64,000 nucleotides of DNA from Streptomyces camelliae (GCF_027625935.1 NZ_CP115300.1:1550001-1614000); one strand, 5' to 3'; shown: positions 37,187 to 46,221, counted from the stretch's first letter. Program-made: numbers and translations. Notes: generated by a model from the sequence alone, not told the origin.

Positions 37187-37211
37187 CTAATGTACGAACC
37201 AGTACGTTAGC
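37187..37211. promoter_or_regulatory. TetR-type operator, site 1
   Basis: An imperfect palindrome: CTAATGTAC on the left and GTACGTTAGC on the right of a short centre, between the divergent dehydrogenase and TetR genes. Its ends CTAA and TTAGC, 16 bp apart, recur at 38076-38100. Confidence 0.6.
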
Positions 37212-37334
37212 TATATCAGCAGCGGGGGTCCCCGAGAAAGCCCCCGACGGCATCCGGGGCCCTGCTTCTACAATCACCGGCACCACGGACGAGCGCTCCG
37301 CCCAGGTGTCGTGTCCCCGGCCCGAAGGAAACCG

Positions 37335-38000
37335 ATGACCAGCGTCGAAGAACCCCTGCGACCCGGCGGGCGGGTGCGCGACGCCGCCCGCACCAAGGCC
37401 GAGATCCTCGACGTGGCCACGCAGGAGTTCGCGCGGGCCGGCTACGACGGCGCCCGGGTCGACGAGATAGCGGCCCGCACCCGCACCACCAAGCGGATGA
37501 TCTACTACTACTTCGGCGGCAAGGAACAGCTGTTCACAGCCGTGCTGGAGCGGGCGTACGGCGTGATCCGCGACGCCGAGCAGCAGCTCGACGTCGAGCA
37601 TCTGGACCCGGTCGCGGCGATCCGGCGCCTGGCCGAGCTGACCCTCGACCATCACGAGCAGCACCCGGACTTCATCCGCCTGGTCAGCATCGAGAACATC
37701 CACGGCGCCGAGCACATCGCGGCCTCCGCGAAGCTCGGCCGGATCGGCTCCCCGGCCCTGGACGTGATCCGCCGGATCCTCGCCGCCGGACAGGAGTCCG
37801 GGCTGTTCACGGCCGACGTCGACGCGGTCGACCTGCACGCCATGATCAGCTCGTTCTGCTTCTTCCGGGTCGCCAACCGGGCCACCTTCGGCGCCCTGTT
37901 CGGCCGCGACCTGGTGGACCCCGGTCGGCGGGAGCACTACCGCACCATGCTCGGCGACATGGTGATCGCCTATCTGACGGCGGAGCGGGCGGACGCCTGA
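37335..38000 (+). CDS. TetR-family regulator of quinate/shikimate genes
   Basis: A 221-aa regulator. The N-terminal DNA-binding domain is VDEIAARTRTTKRMIYYYFG, preceded by EILDVATQEFARAGYDGARV. The C-terminal part (IENIHGAEHIAASAKLGRI) is the ligand domain. It is divergent from the catabolic operon and upstream of the transporter, with similar palindromes in both flanking spacers. ATG 37335 follows AAGGA at five bases. The inducer is probably a pathway intermediate. Confidence 0.88.
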   Translation: MTSVEEPLRPGGRVRDAARTKAEILDVATQEFARAGYDGARVDEIAARTRTTKRMIYYYFGGKEQLFTAVLERAYGVIRDAEQQLDVEHLDPVAAIRRLAELTLDHHEQHPDFIRLVSIENIHGAEHIAASAKLGRIGSPALDVIRRILAAGQESGLFTADVDAVDLHAMISSFCFFRVANRATFGALFGRDLVDPGRREHYRTMLGDMVIAYLTAERADA

Positions 38001-38075
38001 GGCCTGCGCCCGACGAGTTCGGGCGCCACCTCTTGACACAGGGGAAACACGCGCGCAACATCCCACCCACCACGA

Positions 38076-38100
38076 CTAACTACCCAGTGGGTTAATTAGC
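38076..38100. promoter_or_regulatory. TetR-type operator, site 2
   Basis: Perfect core ACCCAGTGGGT (38082-38092), with CTAA at the left end and TTAGC at the right end in the same spacing as site 1. It lies 86 bp upstream of the transporter start. Confidence 0.5.
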
Positions 38101-38185
38101 AGCCGAGATCCGGCCCTCGCCCGCTCCCTCCCCTCGTCGCTCACTCCGCCCTCGTAGGGTGGAGTTCCCCCGAAGGAGCACCGCC

Positions 38186-39544
38186 GTGTCCGTCCCCGTC
38201 CCCACGCCTGCCTCCGAAGCCCCTCCAGGCCAGCCCTGGAAGGCGGCGACGGCCGCCTGGATCGGCAGCGCCCTGGAGTACTACGACTTCTTCGTCTACG
38301 GCAGCGCCGCCGCGCTGATCTTCCCGAAGGTGTTCTTCGACGCCTCCGACCCCGCCACCGCCACGCTGCTCTCACTCGCCACGTTCGGTGTCGCCTACGC
38401 CGCCCGGCCGCTCGGCGCGCTGGTCCTCGGGCATGTCGGCGACCGGGTCGGGCGCAAGAAGATCATGGTGTTCACGCTGCTCCTGATGGGTCTGTCGACG
38501 TTCCTGATCGGCTGTCTGCCCACCCGTGCCCAGGCCGGCTCGCTCGCCCCCGTGCTGCTCGTGCTCTGCCGCGTCCTGCAGGGCATATCGGCGGCCGGCG
38601 AGCAGGCCAGCGCCAGTTCCATGAGCCTGGAGCACGCGCCGCCGGACCGGCGTGGGTTCTTCACCAGTTTCACGCTCAGCGGCACCCAGGGCGGCCAGCT
38701 CATCGCCACCCTCGTCTTCATCCCGGTCTCCCGGCTGCCCGAGAACCAGCTGCTGTCCTGGGGCTGGCGGGTGCCGTTCTGGCTGAGCGTGGCGGTCGCC
38801 GTCGCCGGCTTCGTCATCCGGCGCCGGCTGCGCGAGACCCCGGCCTTCGCGAAGCAGGCGGCGACCGAGGGCGTGGTGCGGCTGCCGCTCGCGGTGCTGC
38901 TGCGCGAGCACTGGGCCGATGTGCTGCGGGTGATCGCGGGCGCGCTCATCGCCTCGGTCAGCACGATCTTCACGGTGTGGGCGCTGGCGTACGCCACCAG
39001 CGACGCGGTCGGCATGTCCCGTACCTCGATGCTGTGGGTCGGCGCCCTCGCCAACCTGGTCGCGCTCGGCGCGATCCCGCTGTGGGCGACGCTGTCGGAC
39101 CGGATCGGGCGCCGGCCGGTGTTCCTGATCGGCGCGATCGGCAGCGCGGCGGCGATGGCCGGCTACCTCTGGGCGATCTCCACCGGCTCCTACGCGCTCA
39201 CCCTGACCCTCGGCATCGTCGCCTTCGGCCTTGTCTACAGCGCCGCGAACGGGGTGTGGCCCGCCTTCTACGGCGAGATGTTCGCGACCCGGGTCCGGCT
39301 GTCCGGCGTGGCGATCGGCACGCAGACCGGCTTCGCGGTCGCCGGATTCGCGGTCACCTTCGCCGCCGGGATCGCCGGTCCGGGCGGCGACGACTGGGGA
39401 GCGGTGGCCCTGTTCACGGCCGCACTGTGCATACCGCCGGTCATCGCCGCACTGTCCGCCCGCGAGACGCACACCGTCCCGACGGAACTGCTCGGGGAGC
39501 GGGAGGGGCGACAGCCGGCGGGGGTGGAGCGGGTGACGGCCTGA
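38186..39544 (+). CDS. MHS-type MFS transporter, likely quinate/shikimate
   Basis: A 452-aa permease with 12 predicted helices. SALEYYDFFVYGSAAALIFP and HVGDRVGRKKIMVFTLLLMG are the metabolite:H+ symporter signatures, and SDRIGRRPVFLIG is the repeated motif in the second half. It most resembles dicarboxylate/shikimate permeases. Position after the TetR regulator suggests it imports the substrate of the dehydrogenase-dehydratase pair. GTG 38186 follows AAGGAG by seven bases. Confidence 0.87.
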   Translation: MSVPVPTPASEAPPGQPWKAATAAWIGSALEYYDFFVYGSAAALIFPKVFFDASDPATATLLSLATFGVAYAARPLGALVLGHVGDRVGRKKIMVFTLLLMGLSTFLIGCLPTRAQAGSLAPVLLVLCRVLQGISAAGEQASASSMSLEHAPPDRRGFFTSFTLSGTQGGQLIATLVFIPVSRLPENQLLSWGWRVPFWLSVAVAVAGFVIRRRLRETPAFAKQAATEGVVRLPLAVLLREHWADVLRVIAGALIASVSTIFTVWALAYATSDAVGMSRTSMLWVGALANLVALGAIPLWATLSDRIGRRPVFLIGAIGSAAAMAGYLWAISTGSYALTLTLGIVAFGLVYSAANGVWPAFYGEMFATRVRLSGVAIGTQTGFAVAGFAVTFAAGIAGPGGDDWGAVALFTAALCIPPVIAALSARETHTVPTELLGEREGRQPAGVERVTA

Positions 39545-39548
39545 GGGG

Positions 39549-39745
39549 ACGGCGGCCTGAGGGCGGCCTGGAGGCGGCCTGAAGGGCTGACGCCGGGGGC
39601 CTGCCGCCGGTCTATGGGGGGCCTGCCGGTCTAAGGGGGGGTGTGCCTGCCTTCGGGGGCGTGGGGGCGGGGGGCGTGCCCGGTCTGCTGCGCGTGGGGC
39701 CTGCCGGACTGAGGGGTGCGAGATCAAGGCCTGCCGGGCTCACCC
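39549..39745. repeat. Degenerate GC-rich repeats after the transporter
   Basis: First, GGCGGCCTGAGG-like units of about 12 bp in the 3' spacer. Then four diverged copies of GGCCTGCCGGTCTAAGGGG at about 39599, 39620, 39697 and 39728. No gene is seen here. Confidence 0.6.
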
Positions 39746-39768
39746 CTTGACTGGTGACCCCACGCGCA
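39689..39768. terminator. Nested-stem bidirectional terminator
   Basis: TGCGCGTGGGG (39689-39699) pairs exactly with CCCCACGCGCA (39758-39768). Inside it AGGGGTG (39712-39718) pairs with CACCCCT (39741-39747). It separates the convergent MHS transporter and VOC genes. Confidence 0.5.
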
Positions 39769-39784
39769 CGCGGGACCTCCCCGG

Positions 39785-40126
39785 CTAAGGGCGCGGGTGG
39801 CGGGGTTCGTACAGGGCCAGTTCGGCGCCGCCCGGGAGGCGGAGGGCGGTCACCCGGCCCCACGGTGCCTCCTCCACCGGTCGGCTGAAGTCGGCTCCGC
39901 GCTCGGTGAGTTGGCGCCGGGTCTCGTCCAGGTCGTCGCACATCAGCATCAGCTCGTGCGCGGGCTCGCCGTCGGTGGGGTGGCAGGCCACCTCGGTGGG
40001 CGGCGCCTTGAAGATGAGCCAGCCACGGCCCGCGTCGACGTACGACCAGCAGAGGGTGCCGCGCAGAAAGGCCCGGTCAGCCTCCGGGTCCCGGCTGTAG
40101 AGCACCACGTGTGCACCGTTGATCAC
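39785..40126 (-). CDS. VOC (glyoxalase/bleomycin resistance-like) protein
   Basis: A 113-aa single-domain protein with the paired beta-alpha-beta units of the vicinal oxygen chelate fold. It starts INGAHVVLYSRDPEADRAFL and ends LPGGAELALYEPRHP. HELMLMCDDLDETRRQL lies at the second unit. Possible metal residues are His6 and Glu near the C-terminus. Function is unknown; it may bind a small hydrophobic ligand or act as a lyase. It stands alone, convergent with the transporter. Confidence 0.8.
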   Translation of the reverse strand: MINGAHVVLYSRDPEADRAFLRGTLCWSYVDAGRGWLIFKAPPTEVACHPTDGEPAHELMLMCDDLDETRRQLTERGADFSRPVEEAPWGRVTALRLPGGAELALYEPRHPRP

Positions 40127-40330
40127 GCGGGGAGGTTAGTGCGACGGGCGGGGCCGGACAAGCACCGGCGCCCCACCGGCGGCCGGCGCCGCTTCCGGCT
40201 CGGTCCCGGCGGGCCGGTGGGCTCGGACACCCCCTGGCTGTCCATCGTGGCTGTTCCGCCCGGCCGAGGGACCACTGGGCCCTGTTGCACCGTGACAGCG
40301 CGGGAAGACCATGGTGGGAGGGGGTTGTCC

Positions 40331-43042
40331 GTGACCCGACGATCACGGGTGGTGGTGAGCACCATGGCCGTACCGGGCGAGGACGGGTCGGCGCCTGCAC
40401 CCTCGCACGCCGATCCCCGGGGGGACCCGTTCCTCACGACGCGGTTCGCCGTCCCGACGCGTCCCGTGACGTTCCTGCGGCGCGACCGGCTGCTCGGACA
40501 TCTCGGCGACGACCCGCCGACCCCGCTGACCGTGGTCCACGGAGCCGCGGGAGCGGGCAAGACTCTGCTGGTGGCCGACTGGGCCTCGGCGCGGGACGGG
40601 CCCGTCGCCTGGCTCACCGCCCGGGTGGCGGACAAGGGATGCGGAACCTTCTGGGCGTACCTCCTCCAGGCCCTGCGCCTCGCCGGCCTGCCCCTGACCA
40701 GCGACGTCGGCTTCCCCACCGAACCCGGCCGGGTGCCCGACGCCCTCCTCACCCGGCTCGCCGCCGCACTGAGCGCCCGGACCGCGCCGTTGATCGTCGT
40801 CGTCGACGAGTACGACCGGGCGACCGACCCCGAGATCGCGGATCAGCTGGAGTTCGTCCTCCAGCAGGCGGGGCACGGCCTGCGCCTGGTGCTCGTCACG
40901 CGCACCGAACCGCTGCTCCCCCTGCACCGCTACCGGGCGGCCGGCGCCGTCACGGAGATCAGGAACGCCGAGCTGGCCTTCACCCGCGACGAAGCAGCGG
41001 ACCTGCTGGCGCTGCACGGGCTGCGGCTCACGGCGGACGACGTGGACGCGCTGGTGGAGCGCACCCGGGGCTGGGCGGCCGGCCTGCGGCTGTGCGCCCT
41101 GGCCGCGCGGGACGAGCCGGATCCGCGCACGTATCTGCAGGAGTTCGAGGCCGACCGCACCACGATCGCCGACTTCCTGCTGGCCGAGGTGCTCAAGCGG
41201 CAGAAGGCCGGGACACAGGACCTGCTGCTGCGGACCAGCATCCTCGAACGGGTCTGTCCCGGTCTCGCCGACGCCCTCACCGGCCGCACCGACGCCGGAC
41301 TCATCCTGACCGGTCTGCACCGCGAGAACGCGTTCGTCGAGTATCTCGGCCACGACTGGTTCCGTCTCCATCCGCTGTTCGGGGAGATCCTCCGCGCCCA
41401 CCTGCGGGTGCGCTCTCCCGGGCTGGAAACCGAACTCCACCGCCGCGCCGCTCACTGGCTGCGGCACTCGGGGTCCCTCGGCGAGACGCTCGGCCACGCG
41501 GCCGCCGCGCACGACTGGGAGACCGCCGCCGGCGCCCTCGTCGGCGATCTCGCCATCGGGGAGATCTTCACCGGCCTGCGCGTCGACGATCTGTCCGAGC
41601 TGTTCGCCACGATGGGGCCCGGACCCGCCGGCCCCGCCACGGACCTCGTGCGGGCCGCCCGCGAACTGTCCCGGCACGACCTGGAACGCGGCCTGCCCCG
41701 CCTGCACCTCGCGGCACACGCCCTCGCACGGCGCGGCGCATCCACCGAGGACGATCCGGACGGCCTGGCGGCGACCCGGCTGAGCTGCGCCTTCCTCGAA
41801 ACGCTGGCAGCGCGCCTGACCGGTGCCCCGGGACGGGCGGAGACGGCGGCACAGGCCGCTGAGCGGCTTCGGCGCGACGTGCCCGGCAGGCTTCTCGACG
41901 AGCATCCGGAGCTGATCGCGCTCCTGCACACCCATCTCGGCTCGGCACGGCTGTGGGCCGGCCGGATGCGGGAGGCACGCGCCGTCCTGACCACGGTCGT
42001 CGACTCCGGCCGGGCGGAGGCGACGGCCCAGGCACGTCAGGAGTGTCTGGGCCACCTCGCGCTGATCGACTATCTGAAGGGCTGGCCGGGCAGGGCCGAA
42101 CGCACGGCGTGGGCCACGGTCACCGCGGCCGACGGCCACCGCGACCCGCCCCCGGCGCCCGGACCGGGGCTGACCCCGCTGGTCCTGGCCGCGGTGGCCG
42201 TCGACCGCGACGAGCTGGACCGGGCCCAGGCGCTCCTCGACGCCGCCGCGGACCCCCGGGGCCTGCCACCGGACCCGGTGGCGCAGGCCGGGGAGTCCAT
42301 CGTCACCGGGCGTCTGCTCCTGGCCCGTGGTGACCCACAGGCCGCGCTGGAAGCGGTGGACCGGACCGTCGTGGCCGAGGAGGTGTCGCCCTGGGCCGCG
42401 GCGCACACGGCGTGCGTGGCCGCCGCCGCCCACCTCGCCGAGGGACGGCCGGAGACGGCCGTCAAGCTGCTCGCGGAACAGCCCGACGGCGAGCCGGTGT
42501 GCCTCGTGGGAGCCGCGCAGGCGGAACTGGCCGCGGGAAGGCCCGAGGCCGCGGCCGAACTGCTCGGCAGAGTACGGCCGCAGAGCCACGTCGGCCCCGC
42601 CGTCGCGGTACGGGCGGCACTGGTCGGAGCCCAGGTGGCGGGCGAGGCCGGAGACCTCGCCCGGCAGCGCGGACTCGTCGCCCAGGCGCTCCGGGAGGCC
42701 CGGCACGAACGGCTGCGACGCCCCTTCGTGGACGCCGGACCGTGGCTGCGCCCGTTGCTGCGCACCGTGCCCTTGCGCGCCCTGGCCGAGGGCTGGCTCA
42801 CCCCCGGCCCGCCGGTGCCGGCCGGGGAGCAGCCGCCGCTGCCGGTGGTGGAAGAACTGAGCGGACGCGAACGCGACGTCCTGCGCCGGCTGGCGCAGAT
42901 GATGTCGACGGAGGAGATCGCCGCCGATCTGTATGTGTCGGTCAACACGGTCAAGACCCATCTCAAGAGCGCCTACCGCAAACTCGCCGTGAACCGGCGT
43001 CACGACGCGGTGCGCCGGGCACGTGACCTGGGGCTCCTGTGA
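40331..43042 (+). CDS. Large MalT-like LuxR-family ATPase regulator
   Basis: A 903-aa regulator. Near residues 73-81 HGAAGAGKTLLVADWA is the Walker A site and LIVVVDEYDRATDPEI a Walker B. A helical repeat region follows, as in MalT/LAL activators. The last 65 residues are a LuxR helix-turn-helix (LSGRERDVLRRLAQMMSTEE, then SVNTVKTHLKSAYRKL). These proteins multimerise with ATP and an inducer to activate transcription. Targets may be the adjacent small-protein genes. GTG 40331 is chosen after GGGAGGGGG; ATG 40364 is possible. Confidence 0.87.
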   Translation: MTRRSRVVVSTMAVPGEDGSAPAPSHADPRGDPFLTTRFAVPTRPVTFLRRDRLLGHLGDDPPTPLTVVHGAAGAGKTLLVADWASARDGPVAWLTARVADKGCGTFWAYLLQALRLAGLPLTSDVGFPTEPGRVPDALLTRLAAALSARTAPLIVVVDEYDRATDPEIADQLEFVLQQAGHGLRLVLVTRTEPLLPLHRYRAAGAVTEIRNAELAFTRDEAADLLALHGLRLTADDVDALVERTRGWAAGLRLCALAARDEPDPRTYLQEFEADRTTIADFLLAEVLKRQKAGTQDLLLRTSILERVCPGLADALTGRTDAGLILTGLHRENAFVEYLGHDWFRLHPLFGEILRAHLRVRSPGLETELHRRAAHWLRHSGSLGETLGHAAAAHDWETAAGALVGDLAIGEIFTGLRVDDLSELFATMGPGPAGPATDLVRAARELSRHDLERGLPRLHLAAHALARRGASTEDDPDGLAATRLSCAFLETLAARLTGAPGRAETAAQAAERLRRDVPGRLLDEHPELIALLHTHLGSARLWAGRMREARAVLTTVVDSGRAEATAQARQECLGHLALIDYLKGWPGRAERTAWATVTAADGHRDPPPAPGPGLTPLVLAAVAVDRDELDRAQALLDAAADPRGLPPDPVAQAGESIVTGRLLLARGDPQAALEAVDRTVVAEEVSPWAAAHTACVAAAAHLAEGRPETAVKLLAEQPDGEPVCLVGAAQAELAAGRPEAAAELLGRVRPQSHVGPAVAVRAALVGAQVAGEAGDLARQRGLVAQALREARHERLRRPFVDAGPWLRPLLRTVPLRALAEGWLTPGPPVPAGEQPPLPVVEELSGRERDVLRRLAQMMSTEEIAADLYVSVNTVKTHLKSAYRKLAVNRRHDAVRRARDLGLL

Positions 43043-43128
43043 CGCGACGGTCGTATCACCTCGCCCGGGTGAGGCAGAGCGGTGGGCCGGGGCGGAGGAT
43101 CGCGGGGAGACGTGGGGAAGGGCAGCTC

Positions 43129-43326
43129 ATGCGCTACGAGATTCGCGTCGACGGACAGATGACCGAGACGCTGGTCAAGGCGTTCCCCGAGCTCGACCAC
43201 GTGCTGATGGCCGGCCAGACCCTCCTTTACGGAACGGTCGTCGACGAGGCACACCTGTACGGGCTGCTGGCGCGCTGCCAGTCCCTGGGGCTGAGGGTCC
43301 TCGAAGTACGCCAGATGCCGTCGTGA
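43129..43326 (+). CDS. Small conserved 65-aa protein
   Basis: ATG 43129 follows GGAAGGG by about seven bases. The product is an acidic 65-residue protein (MRYEIRVDGQMTETLVKAFP at the N-terminus, LRVLEVRQMPS at the end) with a likely beta-alpha-beta pattern. I recall similar small proteins beside SHOCT and four-helix membrane proteins in other Streptomyces, without known function. Its TGA stop is the first three bases of the 18-bp tandem repeat array. Confidence 0.75.
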   Translation: MRYEIRVDGQMTETLVKAFPELDHVLMAGQTLLYGTVVDEAHLYGLLARCQSLGLRVLEVRQMPS

Positions 43327-43431
43327 CCCGCAGGTTCGTCGTGACCCGCAGGTCCGTCCTGACCCGCAGGTCCGTCCTGACCCGCAGGTCCGTCGTGACC
43401 CGCAGGTCCGTCGTGACCCGCAGATCCGTCG
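43324..43431. repeat. Six tandem 18-bp repeats
   Basis: Six head-to-tail copies of TGACCCGCAGGTCCGTCG with one or two substitutions in some copies. Each unit contains GACC-CGCA-GGTC, a 4-bp stem with a CGCA loop. The first copy carries the stop codon of the 65-aa gene. A further 130 bp without a gene follows up to 43561. Confidence 0.92.
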
Positions 43432-43561
43432 TTCTCGTGCGGGCCGTTCACCCGCCCCGGGTGAGGCGGCCGCCCTCCCGCCCCGCGCAGGCTGAGAACC
43501 GCACCGTACGCACACCGTACGGAACGACCACCGGGTGCGGACCCGGAACGGAGGAGGACAG

Positions 43562-44005
43562 ATGAGCGCGCAGACCTACCTCGCCTACGACTATCCGGCG
43601 CTGAGTGTCTTCTGGTCCATGCTGGTGTTCTTCCTGTGGATCATGTGGTTCGTCCTGCTCTTCCGGATCATCACCGACATCTTCCGGGACGACGGCCTGG
43701 GCGGCTGGGGCAAGGCCGGCTGGGTCGTGTTCGTCGTCGTCCTGCCCTTCCTGGGCGTCTTCGTGTACCTGATCGCCCGGGGAAAGAACATGGGCCGCCG
43801 GGAGATCGAACAGGCCCGTGCGCAAGCGCAGGCCGTCGACACCTACATCCGGCAGACGGCCCAGGCGGCCACGCCGCCCACCAGTGCCGACGAACTCGCG
43901 AAGCTGTCCGGGATGCGCGCCCGCGGCGACATCACCGACGACGAGTTCCGGCGGGCGAAGGAACTGGTCCTCACCGGCAGCGGGCCGTCCGCCTCGGCGC
44001 ACTGA
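43562..44005 (+). CDS. Membrane protein with PLDc_N-like and SHOCT domains
   Basis: A 147-aa protein with two N-terminal membrane helices (FWSMLVFFLWIMWFVLLFRI and AGWVVFVVVLPFLGVFVYLI) like the cardiolipin-synthase N-terminal domain. A charged Ala/Gln-rich helix follows, then a C-terminal SHOCT motif (LAKLSGMRARGDITDDEFRR). No catalytic HKD motif is present, so it is not a phospholipase. ATG 43562 follows GGAGGA. It is probably a small envelope-stress or scaffold protein. Confidence 0.82.
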   Translation: MSAQTYLAYDYPALSVFWSMLVFFLWIMWFVLLFRIITDIFRDDGLGGWGKAGWVVFVVVLPFLGVFVYLIARGKNMGRREIEQARAQAQAVDTYIRQTAQAATPPTSADELAKLSGMRARGDITDDEFRRAKELVLTGSGPSASAH

Positions 44006-44038
44006 GCACATCGCACAGCACAGAAACGAGGTGGCACG

Positions 44039-44470
44039 ATGACCGCCACACACAGCACACCCACGTCCACCCCCACGGCCAGGGAGCAATGGGCGAGCGG
44101 CCTGACCGCTTTCGGCGCGGTCATGCTCGTACTCGCCGGGACACTGAACGTCTTCCGCGGCATCATGGCGATCGCGAAGGACGACGTGTTCCTCGTGACC
44201 CGCAGCTATGTCTTCCGGTTCGATCTCACGGGCTGGGGCTGGGTCCATCTGATCCTGGGCGTCGTCGCGCTGCTCGTGGGCTTCGGCCTCTTCTCCGGCG
44301 CCCTGTGGGCACGCGTCTGCGGGGTGGCCATCGCCTCGCTGATCATCATCGCCAACTTCCTCTCCCTGCCGTACTACCCGGTGTGGTCGATCGTGCTGAT
44401 CGCCTTCTCCGGATTCATCATCTGGGCCCTGTGCGTGGGCAGGAGCGGCGGCGCCGGCCTGTTCGACTGA
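44039..44470 (+). CDS. Four-helix membrane protein (DUF7144-like)
   Basis: A 143-aa protein with a Thr-rich head (TATHSTPTSTPTAREQW) and four hydrophobic helices. GAVMLVLAGTLNVFRGIMAI and GWGWVHLILGVVALLVGFGL are typical of a family common in Streptomyces. No catalytic residues are evident. GAGGTGG precedes ATG 44039. It starts 33 bp after the SHOCT gene, so they are probably cotranscribed. Confidence 0.8.
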   Translation: MTATHSTPTSTPTAREQWASGLTAFGAVMLVLAGTLNVFRGIMAIAKDDVFLVTRSYVFRFDLTGWGWVHLILGVVALLVGFGLFSGALWARVCGVAIASLIIIANFLSLPYYPVWSIVLIAFSGFIIWALCVGRSGGAGLFD

Positions 44471-44528
44471 GGGCCGTACGGCACTCGGCCCCGGCCCGGC
44501 GGCCCGGCCATGGGCGACGGGATGAGCG

Positions 44529-45563
44529 GTGAGGGCGATGATCGTGACGATGGTGTCGATGCCGGACGGGGTCACGACCAGGATCTCCGTGGCGGAGGCG
44601 CGGCAGCGGCTCGCCACGGACCCTTTCCTGCTCCTCGGGGTCGAGCTGCCGGAGGAGGACGGACCGGCGGGCGGAGCGGAGGAGAGCGGGCCGGCGGACG
44701 AACCGCCGGCCCGCCGGCTCGGGCTGGACACCGAGGAACTGGCCTGGTTCGGCAGGCGGGACCAGTCCGCGCGGGCCGAATTCCTGGGCGACATCGCCGG
44801 CTTCGTCGTGCCGGTGGCCCGGCACGGGCGGGTCGCCCATGTGCACGCCCTGGCCTCCGAGCGCTTCCTGGTGATCGCCCACCGGGGCCCGGCCGTCCTG
44901 ACGGCGGACGTCATCGCGCACCTGCGACGGGAGAAGCCCCATGACGCCGTGGCCACCCTGTTCCTGCTGCTCCAGGAGGCGCTGGCGACGTTCCGCCGCG
45001 CCGCGGTGCGTGAGCTGCTCCAGGTGGAGGAGCTGGAGGACGCCATGTTCGAGGAGCGGAGGCCCGAGCAGATCTACCGTCTGTCCCAGCTGCGCCGCAG
45101 TGCCGCCCTTCTGCACCACTCGTTGCTGCCGTACCTGCAGGTGGTCGAAGAGATGGTCACGCGCAGGATGATGAGCCGCGACTTCCCGGTGGAACGGCAG
45201 CGGCTCGCCCAGGAGTTCCAGCGCGCGGCGCGACTGGTCCTCGCGGACATCGAGTCCCTCCAGGACGCCGCCCGCCGGACCTTCGCCAGCTACGGCTCCC
45301 TCGTCGCGGGCGAACAGAACGGCGTGATCAACCGGTTGACCATCGTGTCGGTGGTCTTCCTGCCGCTGTCGTTCCTGACCGGCTTCTTCGGTATGAACTT
45401 CGCCTTCCTCACCGGCGAGTTGGAGAGCAAGGACGTCTTCTGGCTGCTCGCCGTGGGACTTCAGGTGGTCGTCCTGCTCGTCGCCTTCTACGTGCTGCAC
45501 CGCACGCGTGTCTGGCGGAGACTGCGGGACGGGGACCAGGAGACCGGACCGGAAGACGAGTGA
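44529..45563 (+). CDS. CorA-like divalent cation transporter family protein
   Basis: A 344-aa protein with a long cytoplasmic alpha/beta and coiled-helix domain. Two C-terminal membrane helices follow, separated by a loop that begins just after FFGMNF, the GMN selectivity motif of CorA channels. Residues about 38-58 form an acidic, Gly/Pro-rich insert (ELPEEDGPAGGAEESGPADE) unusual for CorA. Mg2+ or another divalent ion is the expected substrate. The start is uncertain: GTG 44529, ATG 44538 and GTG 44544 are in frame. Confidence 0.83.
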   Translation: MRAMIVTMVSMPDGVTTRISVAEARQRLATDPFLLLGVELPEEDGPAGGAEESGPADEPPARRLGLDTEELAWFGRRDQSARAEFLGDIAGFVVPVARHGRVAHVHALASERFLVIAHRGPAVLTADVIAHLRREKPHDAVATLFLLLQEALATFRRAAVRELLQVEELEDAMFEERRPEQIYRLSQLRRSAALLHHSLLPYLQVVEEMVTRRMMSRDFPVERQRLAQEFQRAARLVLADIESLQDAARRTFASYGSLVAGEQNGVINRLTIVSVVFLPLSFLTGFFGMNFAFLTGELESKDVFWLLAVGLQVVVLLVAFYVLHRTRVWRRLRDGDQETGPEDE

Positions 45564-45595
45564 GGGCACCGGGACCGGGCCGGAGTCGAGCCGTG

Positions 45596-46192
45596 TCAGG
45601 GGGCCGGGGGCGGCACCGCCGCGTCGAGCAGCGGTCCCAGTTCCCGTACGGCCGTGGTCAGGGGCGTTACGTCCTGTTCGGCGCGGGCCATCAGGATCGC
45701 GCCCTCCAGGGTGCTGATCATCAGCATGGACAGGGACTCGGCGCGGGCCGCGGGGACGCCCATGCCGGTCAGGGCCTCGGCGAGCGGGGTCCGCCAGGCC
45801 GTGAACGCGGAGGCCACGGCCGCTCGCGTCGAGCCGCCGACACCGGCGCACTCCGCGGTGGCCGCGGCGACCGGGCAGCCCGCGGCGAAGCCGTCCGCCG
45901 CGTACTCGTCGGTCCACTGCGCGACCATCGCAGCGAACAGACCGCTCGGCGTCGGCTCCTCAAGCCCCGCGAGGAAGCGCGCGATCCGCTTGCCGGCGTA
46001 CCGTCCGGCCCAGTCGACCGCCTCGTTGACCAGCTGTTCCTTGCCGCCCGGGAAGTAGTGCTGGAGGGAGCCGCGGGGCGCGCCGGCGTGGGCGGCGACA
46101 TCGCGCATCCCGGTCGCGGCGACCCCCTGGCGCCGGATGAGCTGGGCCGCGCTGAAGACCATCCGCTCCCGGGGACCCCGCTGCTCACTCAT
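45596..46192 (-). CDS. TetR-family regulator
   Basis: A 198-aa repressor. The DNA-binding domain is [20 protein letters not shown], preceded by [18 protein letters not shown]. The C-terminal domain resembles the TetR_C group seen in LmrA/YxaF-like regulators ([15 protein letters not shown]). It is divergent from the dehydrogenase gene. Two copies of TATGAC-N4-GTCATA in the 101-bp spacer are its likely binding sites and would give autoregulation. Confidence 0.88.
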   Translation of the reverse strand: MSEQRGPRERMVFSAAQLIRRQGVAATGMRDVAAHAGAPRGSLQHYFPGGKEQLVNEAVDWAGRYAGKRIARFLAGLEEPTPSGLFAAMVAQWTDEYAADGFAAGCPVAAATAECAGVGGSTRAAVASAFTAWRTPLAEALTGMGVPAARAESLSMLMISTLEGAILMARAEQDVTPLTTAVRELGPLLDAAVPPPAP

Positions 46193-46221
46193 CCCTGCCT
46201 CCGTTCCTCACCGCCCCACCC

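Noticed and set aside
43324..43431. CRISPR-like array
   Set aside because: The 18-bp units are directly adjacent with no spacers, and no cas genes are present.
43562..44005. Phospholipase D or cardiolipin synthase
   Set aside because: Only the N-terminal membrane part resembles cardiolipin synthase; no HKD catalytic motif is present.
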